Below, one piece after another: positions 11,401-21,905 of a stretch of DNA of 64,000 nucleotides (position 1 is its first letter; each line of letters starts with the position of its first letter). The translations under genes and the position numbers were made by a program. The notes under the pieces were generated by a model that was not told the origin of the DNA, did no database searches, and worked only from the letters and a program-made list of their open reading frames with translations. The stretch is from Allantophomopsis cytisporea (lineage: Eukaryota; Ascomycota; Leotiomycetes; Phacidiales; Phacidiaceae), in contig CP103027.1 in assembly GCA_024752435.1 (NCBI GenBank), positions 930,001 through 994,000 of the forward strand. Reading direction: 5' to 3'.

Positions 11401-13736
11401 GACTACCATGAGAGAAAACTTCGTCTTGAAGAAGAGAGGAGGAAATGGCATGAGAGCAATACTAAGGCAGAAGAGGACTCTAAGCTTGGAGTGAAAGAGA
11501 AGGCAAATGCTCTGGAGAGGTTGAAGAAAAACCTCGAAGGACTTGAAACTCTGTTAATTGCCGGTGGTGCGAAGACTTACAAGGAGCTCTTCCCAGGAAA
11601 TGTAGACACACCAACTCATCCTACGGTACACCCACCAAAGAAGTACGAGCCAAAGCCCTGGACAGTCAGATTTGGATTTAAAATTCCAGATCTCACCCCC
11701 GAAAAGAAGAAAGGATACATTCGACTCTTTGAATCCTGCTGGAATAACGATATTGAAATTGTGAAGGAGATGACCCTTGGACCGTGGGGAAAAACTGACC
11801 CTCAGCAACTACCACTTCCAATCATTATTCAGGATAACAACGGATTCAACCCATACATCATTGCTATGATGCGAGGCCATCATCAGCTCGCCGATCAGAT
11901 TCTCAACATTGCGCTTGCTCAATACCAACCTAAGGAAGAAAATGGTACTCATTTGCGATGGGCCATTGCCGCTGAGGATTCTGATGATGGGGGAGAAGCA
12001 GTCAACATATACAGCGAGCTTGTTGACGAGCGATTTACAGTCGATGATGTGGGAGCCGTTTCAACTGTGGTCAAGAGCCGGTTGAGACCACAGGTTATGA
12101 TTGAACATCCTGCAAAACTTGGAAGATTTGACAACGAAAAGTCAAGTTTCAGGTTCAACTCCACTCTCATGGCTCGAGCAATCCAGAAAAACAATACAGA
12201 GTTATTCGATATCGTGCTCAAGGCCTCTGTTGCGCAGTCTAAATACTTCCATGAAACCTACGATATAGCGGACAATCACTTTGTCGCAGCTACTAGGAAG
12301 GCAAGAACAACTATGCTGGGGGAAATAATTCGCCTGACTGGGCTTATCTCAATCAACAGTCTCGTAAAGTCTACTGGCGTTGAAATCAAACCGAAAAAAC
12401 AGTACTACCAAGGATTGACTGTTGACGGTAGGAAGAGAGAGGACTGGGCTGCGGAAGCTGGAGCTGCGCCTTCTGGCCGAGAATTTGATGTTGCACGTCC
12501 CCCACTAGTTCTGAGGGCTGCATATATCGGGAATATTGAGGCGTTGGAATGGTTCATGAGTAGCTCGCCTCTTAGGAAGTATCGAGAGTGGGCAGAGTCC
12601 AACAAGGAAGATGAGAGAGTTCAGATTTTGGAGAGTGGTAAAGGATTTGAGTATGCTGTCAGCAGTTTTTTGCGTACAAGGAGTGAGTTTTAACTGATTT
12701 CATCTCTGTTGTCGGAGCTTTACTGATGTTGATAGATGAGTATATATTTCACATGGCTATTCTGTGCTACAGAAACCATACGAAAACAGACCTGGACCTT
12801 CTCAAGCACATTTTGAGATTTGATCCGGATGCTCTTGACCGTCCAACTTTAATAGAGGGTCTTTCGCCCCTACATCTCGCAATTAGAATTCAACGTGCCG
12901 ACATCGTTGCTTTCCTGATTGACAGGCGTGCTAACCAGCGCAGTCGCGATAGAGATAACCATAACTGCATTCATCACATGCTTCTTCCTCCGAAGGTACA
13001 GACTGGCGGATTCGTAGCGATTCAAACCAAAGATACGGTGCCGCTGCTCAAGGAGATGCTTGGACACTTTGACCCAAAAATCATCAAAGAGCTTTTGCTT
13101 TCACGCAATACACAGACTGCGCAAACACCACTCGCATTCTACCTCAGTCGTAATACACAGGACCTTGACAGTTCCATTATCGAGATTTTTGCGGGTTTCT
13201 CCGATGGCGAAGACCTTGACATGATCGATAATACGGGTGATTTGCCCCTGCATGTCGCTTGTAGAAAAGCATTTCCGACTCACGTCAAATCACTCATTCG
13301 TCTTCGCCCATCAACGCTCTTCCGAGAAAATGCCACAGGTCGAACTCCGGTCGAGATGGCCAACGATCTGTACATCCAAGAGCGCGTCACTACAATCCCG
13401 AATGAAGGCCCAAGTCCGAACTTCTTTATGCACTACAGCGAATCTCTGCTCAAACGCCATGCGAGCAGCTTTGTGAAGAAGGAGGACAAGCCCACTTTCA
13501 CTGGCGAGGCAAAAAGCGTGAAGAGAACATGGGAGATATGTGCTGAGGCCGCGCAAATGCCACTGAAGAGGAAACTCGTTAGCTTGTTTGAAGCAAGTGA
13601 AGTTGCGAAGAGGCTCGGTGGTCAGGGATTCGCCGTCGTACCGAGTGCGAAGAGGGCTGATGGCGAGCCTGTCGCGGCTTCTGGGTTACTCGTTCAGGAT
13701 GATGTACAGAATTACTTGTACTGGCATCGTGATTAG
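8467..13736 (+). CDS. Nucleotidyltransferase-like, ankyrin-repeat protein (1,738 aa)
   Basis: Two exons, 8467-12682 and 12736-13736. The 53-base intron has GTGAGT, CTGAT and TAG, and the frame is kept across it as RTR/NEYIFHMA. The N-terminal region has the layout of a nucleotidyltransferase fold: AAGSAVTTS at about residue 141, then SSDVDLFIYG with Asp179 and Asp181, and a third acidic strand GFDVDCACAAYDG near 250. Ankyrin repeats start near residue 537 (DYTGRTPLHLA), 570 (DGRTALHIAA) and 698 (SGASPLHLAI), with several weaker copies after that. A strongly acidic insert lies near 610-670. A Lys/Glu-rich possible coiled coil lies near 980-1030. More ankyrin-like units are in the second exon (GLSPLHLAI, TGDLPLHVA). 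The start is the ATG in AAGATGGAG; an upstream in-frame codon is not an ATG. Function is unknown. Nucleotide or ligand transfer is inferred only from the GS...DxD...D pattern. Confidence 0.8.
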
Positions 13737-14431
13737 CTTACATACGGCGCCTGACTTAGATCTACTATGAGCCTGACAATAATCAAAGAGACTTGAACAA
13801 TTGATATAGCTTTGATAATTAAGGAAGTCTTTAACTATCGAGGAGACTTGAATGATTGAGTATAATTGAATGATTAAGATCACTTGAATCATTGAGATCA
13901 CTTGAATCATCGAGATCACTTGAATCATTGAGATCACTTGAGTCATTAAGGCACTTGAATGAATGAGTATATTTCAACAATTGAAAAGAGCTCGAAAATC
14001 CGAAGTCTCAACAATTAAGAGCAGCTGGTAGCAGTAGTATTAGTATCATTACAGTTCTTACAATCAAATGAGAAGTTCTTAACTAAGAAGTGCGAACTCC
14101 GCACCTGTACATCATGTATTCAGAACCTTAGCATATCTCACCTGGTTTGTACAAATGACAATCAACGGAAAAATGGTTGAGAGCTCGACGGAAGTCATAG
14201 ATCACGGCGCTTCCACAGTAATCGGGGAGAAGATTGGAGCATATGGAGTGACAAAAATCGCTCGAGTTGACATCACATAGCAACAATAAAGGTCAAAAAT
14301 CGACATGTCTCCGTTGTAATGCTTAAAACCAAACGCCGAATCATGCACGCTAAACACAACCACTTTCCAGCTGTTATGAAGTGGGCCTGATATATCCATA
14401 TCCCTAACCCGCTCAAACCTTTACATAATCC
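13737..14431. other. Intergenic spacer with minisatellite
   Basis: Between the convergent ankyrin and MTHFR genes. It is dominated by short repeated phrases built from TTGAATGATTGAG and GATCACTTGAATCAT. It also holds a motif copy near 14005 that is related to sequences at 6071 and 21527. No gene was seen. Confidence 0.5.
13878..13949. repeat. 18-bp minisatellite, four tandem copies
   Basis: Four direct copies of GATCACTTGAATCATTGA at 13878, 13896, 13914 and 13932, the second and fourth with one to three changes. Degenerate flanking units lie on both sides. Because the unit is 18 bases it leaves an open frame on the minus strand, which is not taken as a gene. Confidence 0.9.
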
Positions 14432-16396
14432 TTATTCAAGTAACAACTTCCATAGAGCCTCCTTCTCAACATAAGCATGGTGAATGATATTAACCAACCA
14501 AACATCCTCTCCAACACTCTTGATCAACTTTGCGCTGGCACTTCTCGGGGGATAGACCCTCTGCCACTCTCCCCAAATACCAAAAGCCTCTTCACACCAA
14601 GCCTTGAAACTGACTTCCTCAATAATAGTAGGCGTAGTGATTTCCTTGCCTGGGAATGCGCCCCAGGTGACGGCATTGGTACCTTGTTCTTCCGAACTCA
14701 AGAAATCACCACTAGCATTGCCCGCGTAGAAGGAAACTTCAGGCAGGGAGCGTAACTTGGTGTGAAGGGTAGACCATGCAGAAGAAGGGATGAAAACTTC
14801 TACGAAGGCCTTTTGAAAGACGAAGCCATTCTTTGGGCCCCAACCAAAGACAGGATCAGAAGATCTCACGCCGTTAACAGCTGGCTGGGAGGCAACAGTC
14901 CACCAGCCCTTTTTATTGACCTCAAGAAGTTGATTCTTGATGGAGTTTGTTTCTGGGTTGAGAGCCTCTTCGCTCCATGGCATAGCGGAAAGTTCACCTT
15001 GAAGATGACGAACAAACAAGTTCGTAATATCCTCATTGCTCAATGGATAGCCCCAAAGCTTGATGGCAGATGTGACCGACATGTGGAGAGAAACACCATA
15101 ACCATCAATTTCACCATAGGCTGGAGAGCGAGCATCACCCCAACGTCCGTTAGGGAAATCATCCCATGTAGCTTCGCGACCCAGAGAGCCTTCACCTTCG
15201 GAAATAGCAAGAGTATTCGCTCTTGTATTGATTGGCTCTTTCGGGACGCCAGCCTCAGCAGCAGATGCTTCGAATGATAGGTGACTGGCACTATCAACGA
15301 TGACATGGTTGTGCGGATCAGAACCTATAGAGGACTTTCGACGGCTTGAAAGCTTAGCACTCGGATTGCTGATGCCACTGATACCTGGTACTCCAAGAGG
15401 AATGGTATCTACGATCGCAGATTCGGATTCTGGTTCATCTGGAATTAAATTTGTACGTTCGATAATGAAGGAAACTGCTTTCTCGAGGTTCAATGTATAG
15501 AAATGGAATCCCTGTGGTCCTGGGGTCTTGCTCTTGATAGTCTTGACTTGTTCCACAATCTCGCTGACAATGTCGACACCAACTTTCTTGACCATAGAAT
15601 CATCCGACTTTACATTATCGAGTCTCTTGATGATAGTCTCCGGCAGCTTGGCGTGGCTCAATTTCGTAGTTCTTCGAAGAATTTGATAACTTTGGATTGG
15701 CATCATACCAGGGATAATAGGTATGCTCTTGAATACGCCACTTGGGTGTGATCGAAGAGTATCCTCGAAATTCTCATATGCCTTGACATCAAAGAATAAT
15801 TGTGTCATGATAAAATCCGCACCTGCTTGTACCTTCTCGACTAAATATGGTAGATCATGCTCCAGACTCTGGCCTGCTGGGTGGCTCTCATCGGCATGGC
15901 CTTCTGGATAAGCAGCAACACCAATACAGAAATAGTCACCATGTTGCTTTCTGATGTATTTTACCAAATCAATGGCCCATTCGAATTCCTCCTCTTGCGC
16001 GTCGGCCTTCTCTCCATCCTCGTCGACATCACGGTATTCTTCGCTTCGTGGGGGATCGCCGCGGAGAGCAAGAATGTTTCTAACACCAAGAACCTTCGCT
16101 TCCTCCAATGCTTGGTCAACAAGTGCGCGATTCATGTTCGTACAAGTCAGGTGGAGACATGTTGTAAGTCCGAGATCCCTTTGGCAAAGCTCAGCGAGTT
16201 CCAGAGACTTCGATGCGGTTGAGCCGCCAGCACCCCAGGTGACAGTGACGAACAACGGACGCAAGGCTCGGGACATCCGATCCAAACGCGCGCGCAAGTT
16301 CGAAGATCCCATTGCAGTCTTCGGGGGGAAGAATTCAAGGGAGAAGTAATGGTCTTTTGGGCCCAATGCCGCTATTTTATCGGTGATTTTCTCCAT
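14432..16396 (-). CDS. MET12: Methylenetetrahydrofolate reductase (MET12 type)
   Basis: Reduces 5,10-methylenetetrahydrofolate to 5-methyltetrahydrofolate, the methyl donor for methionine synthesis. It is FAD-dependent and cytosolic. Single exon, 654 residues from the ATG giving MEKITDKIAALG; the frame stays open 31 codons upstream, but that part is not family-like. The N-terminal FAD barrel shows SLEFFPPKT (about 18-26), VTWGAGGSTASKS, LHLTCTNMNR and LALRGDPPR, then ITQLFFDVKAYENF. A Ser-rich linker follows at about 345-425. The C-terminal regulatory half has TWDDFPNGRWGDARSPAYGE and WGPKNGFVFQKAFVEVF. The FFPPKT start and SPAYGEIDGYG resemble yeast Met12 more than Met13. Filamentous fungi usually carry both types, so a second copy is expected elsewhere. 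Confidence 0.93.
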   Translation of the reverse strand: MEKITDKIAALGPKDHYFSLEFFPPKTAMGSSNLRARLDRMSRALRPLFVTVTWGAGGSTASKSLELAELCQRDLGLTTCLHLTCTNMNRALVDQALEEAKVLGVRNILALRGDPPRSEEYRDVDEDGEKADAQEEEFEWAIDLVKYIRKQHGDYFCIGVAAYPEGHADESHPAGQSLEHDLPYLVEKVQAGADFIMTQLFFDVKAYENFEDTLRSHPSGVFKSIPIIPGMMPIQSYQILRRTTKLSHAKLPETIIKRLDNVKSDDSMVKKVGVDIVSEIVEQVKTIKSKTPGPQGFHFYTLNLEKAVSFIIERTNLIPDEPESESAIVDTIPLGVPGISGISNPSAKLSSRRKSSIGSDPHNHVIVDSASHLSFEASAAEAGVPKEPINTRANTLAISEGEGSLGREATWDDFPNGRWGDARSPAYGEIDGYGVSLHMSVTSAIKLWGYPLSNEDITNLFVRHLQGELSAMPWSEEALNPETNSIKNQLLEVNKKGWWTVASQPAVNGVRSSDPVFGWGPKNGFVFQKAFVEVFIPSSAWSTLHTKLRSLPEVSFYAGNASGDFLSSEEQGTNAVTWGAFPGKEITTPTIIEEVSFKAWCEEAFGIWGEWQRVYPPRSASAKLIKSVGEDVWLVNIIHHAYVEKEALWKLLLE

Positions 16397-17221
16397 GATG
16401 ATTGTGGCTGGTATATCGAGATGATGTGATAAAGAAATAATAAGGATGGTCAATATAGCTGAAAAGCTCACAACAACGGAGGCTTGCACAGTTGTTGCTG
16501 TATAAGCTTATCCAATTGTGTATGTAATGTGTGATGAGTGGTGTTGGTGGGGTAGCTCTTCGCGTGGTCGATGATTGCGGAATCTGATATGAACCTAAGC
16601 CAGGTGATATTACGATTTGGAACTCGCAAATTATTTTGATGCCTTGTTGACAAGGGTTTGTCGCCGCCTCGGTATCATATGCCTGATGTATCAGGAGGAT
16701 ATATGATTTCGCTAATACTGGAGATTTAAACATTGTGTATCTGCATCACGCATTGCGCATTGCGAATTGTATTTGATTTTGATGTCAACTACATTTACTA
16801 TGCATTCTATCTGTTTGCTGGTAGGTCTATTCGACAGTCGTCTGCGAGCGTCATAAGAGAATCAATGTGGATTGTTCCTTGCTTATCACACCGACATTGC
16901 GCTCCAATCAAGCATCATTTCTGGCTACGCCTCATACTCCTGACGACGTATCACACCCCGCACCTCCATTGAAACATGTGTTACACAACCAGCCATGATG
17001 GGATGCTATCTCAATCGAATTGAATGTCGTAATAGTGATTTAAATCAAGGAAGGATGTTGTGCTTGTATTCTTCCGTCTTACTAATATGGTAACACAGCA
17101 TCTTATCTATCAAGAGCTGTGATTATCTTTGCCCTGAAGCATTTATATATTGGCAATACCAACCTTCCTCAATGATTCATTGATCTCTTGTTGTCTATAG
17201 AATTCGGGAAGTCATACTATT
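16397..17221. other. Divergent promoter region between MTHFR and the DUF3405 gene
   Basis: About 825 bases between two divergent starts, holding both promoters. No repeat, RNA gene or coding sequence was recognised. Confidence 0.5.
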
Positions 17222-19512
17222 ATGGATATCGAAAAGTCCAAGCTCTATATTCGGGACACTTCCCCATCTTCCAAATTACGAAAGTCTCTGTTGCATCGTC
17301 ATCCGCCCACATTTCTTCTATTACCGGTTTTTCTTATGAGTGCTTTGACATGGTCACTCTTCAATAGACAATTGACTTGGCCAGAGGAGTATTTCACAAG
17401 CCCAATCGATAATGATAAGTCCACCAGTCAAGATCGTGTACAGTGCTTTTCCGCTCGGAATTATCCCCTTTACGACCACCCTGATGATCAACTAAAAACC
17501 CGAGTATTCGATGACAGTAAGACACCTCCCCGTTTAATTACTCCTCACTTACTCACATCTGTGTAGCATACCCTCAGCCATTTTCTGGTTCATACGATGC
17601 TCTGAACTTGGAAAAGACATGGATGTCAGCCGCAGGAAGATACGGTCCCTATGGCTATGGTGAAGAAACGCCAGAATATAATCGCAGCAAGGTTGAATGG
17701 AAAAAAGTTGATTGGGGTGATCTCCAAAATGAATGCTTTGCCCTGAACAGCCATCGCTTTGGAGATACTTGGAATATCACATCAGATCGAAGAATGTCAT
17801 TGTTTCAGCCAAATTTCGAGTCCCACCTACATACAAAACGTCCATTAGAGAAGACAGGTCGAACTGCCATTGTCTTTCGCGCTTGGGATATATACAAATA
17901 TATGGAAAAGGATCTGCACCATCTACGAGCTGTTATTACGGAAGCTGCCCTTGGATCTCAGAGTGATTATACCGTTGTACTCCTTGTACATATTAAGGAC
18001 AGAAACGAAGGCATCTTTGATAGTGAGGAGAACTATCAGCGTATCTTGAAGGCAGTTGTACCCTTAGAGCTTCGCAGTATCAGTGTTTTATTCGACGATA
18101 ACCTTCTGGAAAGTTGGTATCCGAAGGTAGAAGAGCATTCGTAAGACTCAATCCTTTTCCAACTCTGTTCGATTTACTCAGAACATCTACCTTCTACTAG
18201 TGATGGTTTTTCCTTGAGCATTCTGAGCAGCTCAAATATTTCCGAATATTGAGTCACTCATGACTATAAGTTTGGACAATGAGCCAAGCTTCAGCATTCA
18301 AGACTAATAACTCGCAGGGCAGAATATCAGATGTTCCAAGCAACTCAGCTGTTCGCCATTTTCTATCCAGAATTCGATTACTACTGGCACCTAGAAATGG
18401 ATATCCGCTACACCAGCAATACCCTGACATACCTCGAATCCCTTTCAACATTCGCAAGAAATGCTCCCAGGAAGCAGTCCTTTGAAAGAGCACAATATGT
18501 TTATATTCCAGAAGTTCATGGTACCTATAACGACTTCATGCGTTCTGTGGATTCAAGTCTAAATGGCACATCCATCTGGGGCCCTATGGATATCCCTAAT
18601 ATAACACCCATTGGTCCATATCCACCAGTGATTGATCCTCAAGATGACAATTTCACCTGGGGAGTCGGTGAAGAAGCGGACGTTATCACTACCGGCTCAT
18701 GTATGAATGTAACACAATCAATAGATTGGGTATACCGAGACTGGATACAAGGAGTTGCCGGTCTCTCCACGCCTCGTCTTTCATGTCCGCCTGCTATTGC
18801 GCGTGCATCCCGCCAACTGCTCACAGCTATCCACGATGCTCAGCATGTCTCTGGTGTGCGCGTTCCCTCTGAGGCTACACTTTCGTCTTTCGCGCTTTGG
18901 CACGGACTGAAGTTAAGCCATCCTCCAAGTCCATTGTTCCAGGACCCACCTAGAAATTCCAAAAGCATGAATATTTTCTTCAATGGTGGAGAGATTAGAA
19001 AAGGTGGTGGTATGCCGTGGGGTGTTGGCGTCTATGATGCTGTAGGTCATTATGCGGTCACTAATACGGCAACATGGTGGTGGGGAAGTGAATTTCCCAT
19101 GAGAATTATGGCAGATTGGTTCGGAAAGGCCGGTGAGAGTTCATGGTTTGGAGGTGATCACGGTTCAGTAAGTGGGTATGGCCAGATATATGGGGAATTC
19201 AAAGGCTATGGACAAGTTACAGGCTATGGAGAGCTGAAGAGGAGCTATGGTGAGCTCAAATCGGCTTACAAAGAAGCAAAAGGATATGGAAGCACACATT
19301 CATATGGAGGAATTCAAAGTTATGGTCAGAGAAAGGGCTATGGAAAGACCCAGTCATACGGTAGCATTCAAGGATACGGAGAGGTGAAAGGATATGGAAT
19401 GGTTCAAATCTATGGAAAAGAGAGCTTGGCATATCTTTTGAGAGAAGAAGATGGAGAGGTATTTGCGCCCGTTTTAGGACTGCATCCTGTCAAGACTAAC
19501 AGGAATCCATAA
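17222..19512 (+). CDS. DUF3405 glycosyltransferase-like type II membrane protein
   Basis: Three exons: 17222-17516, 17567-18140 and 18318-19512. The introns are 50 and 177 bases; the second has a perfect ACTAATAAC branch site. The protein has 687 residues. A short basic cytoplasmic start is followed by one hydrophobic segment (about 29-47), as in Golgi type II enzymes. The body shows DUF3405 features: TAIVFRAWDIYKY, then YTVVLLVHIKD, then FYPEFDYYWHLEMDIRYTS, where ExD may be the metal or sugar-nucleotide site. Assignment as a glycosyltransferase rests on this layout, because the family is uncharacterised. The C-terminal tail carries about 13 Tyr-Gly units in a six-residue period (19174-19422), which I do not associate with the family. 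The gene is convergent with the lipase-like gene, with only 52 bases between them. Confidence 0.82.
19174..19422 (+). repeat. Tyr-Gly hexapeptide repeat region inside the DUF3405 gene
   Basis: In frame, this codes for about a dozen units of the form xxx(G/S)YG, such as EFKGYG, QVTGYG, STHSYG, GIQSYG, QRKGYG and SIQGYG. One pair (ELKRSYG, ELKSAYK) is irregular. The DNA period is 18 bases but synonymous positions vary, so the pattern is kept at protein level. Confidence 0.88.
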
Positions 19513-19564
19513 TAGCTTTTTATGTCTAAGTAAACCAAACGCTTCTTGTAATAAAACAATTTCG

Positions 19565-21013
19565 TCAAGCTGTCTCATAAGCTTGATCGGCCCACATCAG
19601 ATAATAGTCGGTCTCCTCCAAATAATACTGATATGGTTTCGCGCTCTCATATCTCTTTGCAGAGCATTCGGCATCAATCTCTACCCCAGCAAATCTATCC
19701 TTAATCCAATCCAACCATAGTCTTTGTGCAGCGGACAATACTGGAACATGAGCGACATTGGCAAATGTAGCATATTCCAGCGTAGAGTTCGGAAAAGCTC
19801 CACAAGTTTGGTTTACAGCGGAAGAAGTCACTAAGAATGGAACATCAGAATCAGCCTCGCCTTGCAGGACTAACAAAGGCCCTGCAACCCGTCGTCCACC
19901 CGACTCGATTAACTTTCCATACGCATTTACATAGAAGTTTTGCAGCCAGTCAGACTTGACAAGACCAGTCCCAGTCAGAAGCTCTGCATCGACAGCGTTG
20001 CAACCCTCAATCTCCTGTAGCAACTGCCACAACTTTTCTCCCGCAGGTGTTAGAATTTCCGATTTATTAAAGTCCGGCCAGATACTCAGGAGCCCATTCA
20101 CCAGAGGAATGGCACTGTCATCAGCAGCGCCATTCGCAAGCTTGGCCGAAGCAATGGCATTCGTGACAGGCGATCCAGCTATGGAACCAAGATAACCTTC
20201 GACGGGATTCACAGCTTGTCTCTCCGCAGCTGCCCAAGCAGTTCCGCCACCCTCAGAATGGCCCATGACGACGAAATCTTTGGATAGACTCGAGAAAGCG
20301 GTCTGGGCGGCTTTCACGGAGTCGAATAAAGTCTTTGCATGGCTTGGGCTACCCAGAATTGGGTTGTAGATAGTGCTTCCATTCACATACTTGTCGACGC
20401 CGTGACCTAAATAATCGGGAGCTACCACGACATAACCATCAAGAACAAGAGGGAAAGGGGCGGCAAATTTGTATTGTAGTGAGCGAAAGTTTGATGGAGC
20501 ACACGCTCCCGTAACACCGCTATTTCCATGAGCAAAGGCTACGACTGGATATCCATCTTCTCGAACACGAGGGGTATAAGGCCAGAGAACGTAAGCCGAA
20601 GCAGGGGCCAAAGTGCCATTTAGTGTTTCGGTCTGGAAAATAATGCGAGATAGAGCAGTATTTGGTGGAATGGTGTAGAGGGAGCCGTTCGCATCTATTT
20701 CAAGCCTCAGAAGCGATCCCGCAGGAGCATAGGAAGAATTTGCTGGAGCTGTATAAAAATCATCGTCAATGCCATGAGCCAGTTGCGAGCGTTCGAAATT
20801 GATTGCTACTTCGACATTTTTGGCGGTCCGATTTGAAATCCCTGCGGCTGTAATTTGAGCCGAAGTCAATGTAATATGAGAAGCGAAGTCATTGCATTGT
20901 GGCACTGACACGTCTGAAGGGATGTGTTGTGTCGATGCGATAGTACACAATAATATGACGGCCACAAAGGCGGAGTTGGGGGCTGAGAGCGATGAAGTAG
21001 GAAACATTCTCAT
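19565..21013 (-). CDS. Secreted alpha/beta hydrolase, secretory-lipase-like
   Basis: Single exon, 482 residues. It begins with a hydrophobic signal segment (about 14-28, AFVAVILLCTIASTQ) with likely cleavage just after it, so it is probably secreted. Several NxS/T glycosylation sites are present. The hydrolase fold shows AFAHGNSG, then VVVAPDYLGHG, then the nucleophile elbow VMGHSEGGGTAWAAAE (Ser near 251). The acid residue is in LVLQGEADSDVPF (about 385) and the His in NVAHVPVL (about 417). This order and the DYLGHG element match fungal secretory lipases and related esterases. The substrate cannot be told from the sequence. Either of two in-frame ATGs (21013 or 21007) could be the start. Confidence 0.83.
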   Translation of the reverse strand: MRMFPTSSLSAPNSAFVAVILLCTIASTQHIPSDVSVPQCNDFASHITLTSAQITAAGISNRTAKNVEVAINFERSQLAHGIDDDFYTAPANSSYAPAGSLLRLEIDANGSLYTIPPNTALSRIIFQTETLNGTLAPASAYVLWPYTPRVREDGYPVVAFAHGNSGVTGACAPSNFRSLQYKFAAPFPLVLDGYVVVAPDYLGHGVDKYVNGSTIYNPILGSPSHAKTLFDSVKAAQTAFSSLSKDFVVMGHSEGGGTAWAAAERQAVNPVEGYLGSIAGSPVTNAIASAKLANGAADDSAIPLVNGLLSIWPDFNKSEILTPAGEKLWQLLQEIEGCNAVDAELLTGTGLVKSDWLQNFYVNAYGKLIESGGRRVAGPLLVLQGEADSDVPFLVTSSAVNQTCGAFPNSTLEYATFANVAHVPVLSAAQRLWLDWIKDRFAGVEIDAECSAKRYESAKPYQYYLEETDYYLMWADQAYETA

Positions 21014-21905
21014 GAGAAACGATGACGGGAAACTTCGAGATACTTAGCAAGTAGTATCGTAAGATTTTCCGTTGCTTGCTTCACACGGGATATCGGGGTT
21101 ATTTAAATTTACATAAATCAGAAATTCATGATCTCGACACGCCTTGGACGCTGAAAGTATAGTTGAGGCACAGCATATATCATGCGGGGAAGTATATGCT
21201 GACATGGGCTTTCTTTACCGAAATATCCTCCAATACTTGCTTTTTGTTGTTCCACCTCTAATGGTAGATTTTTAAATTTAACCACCATGTAAAGCCTTTC
21301 CAACTTCAGCCCTCTTTGCTTTTTGTTGAGGACGAGGGACTGCGTTGAAAAAGGACTCGCATAATTCGGGAGCTCTTAGTGTAGTATCATCTCAAGTGTT
21401 TTGGGGGCGACTTTCTAGAGATAAAGTGAAGATAGAAATAGTCTCATAATATCTCAGCTTCTTGTTGTTATAATTTAACCGCAGAAGTCAATAATAGGCT
21501 CAATAGAGATTTCAAGTATTGAAAGAGTTTCAACGATTAAGAAGCTAACAACAACATCAGCGTCTCAGACGATTAACATATAAATAACCTCAGCGGCCCA
21601 ATTTCGATCGTCATGAATGAACTACGAGCCCTATCATTCAAGTACCTCAAGCGAATAGGTTAAAACATAGAGGTTGAATAACCCAAGCTAACTGTACAAT
21701 GTAGAATCGTCAAGCAACCTAGAACACTTAAATTGCCTAACGACTACAGATTTACATGCAAGTAGATTTAGACAGCTCACTTAAAGCGCAATATGATTGG
21801 TGTCAAGTCCATAGATGTCTTGATTTGCATAAAAATTTATAAACCTCTCAGAACTCCAATCCGCCCATGCCCAAATATAATTCCAGTCTTCATGCAAGAA
21901 CCCAA
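21014..21905. other. Intergenic spacer with a dispersed motif copy
   Basis: Upstream of the lipase-like gene and downstream of ADE6. At 21527-21546 it carries a motif nearly identical to the one at 6071-6090. The rest is AT-rich and without recognisable genes. Confidence 0.5.

Noticed and set aside
13686..13946. Minus-strand frame with repeated TQVISMIQ-like units
   Set aside because: It is only the translation of the 18-bp minisatellite.
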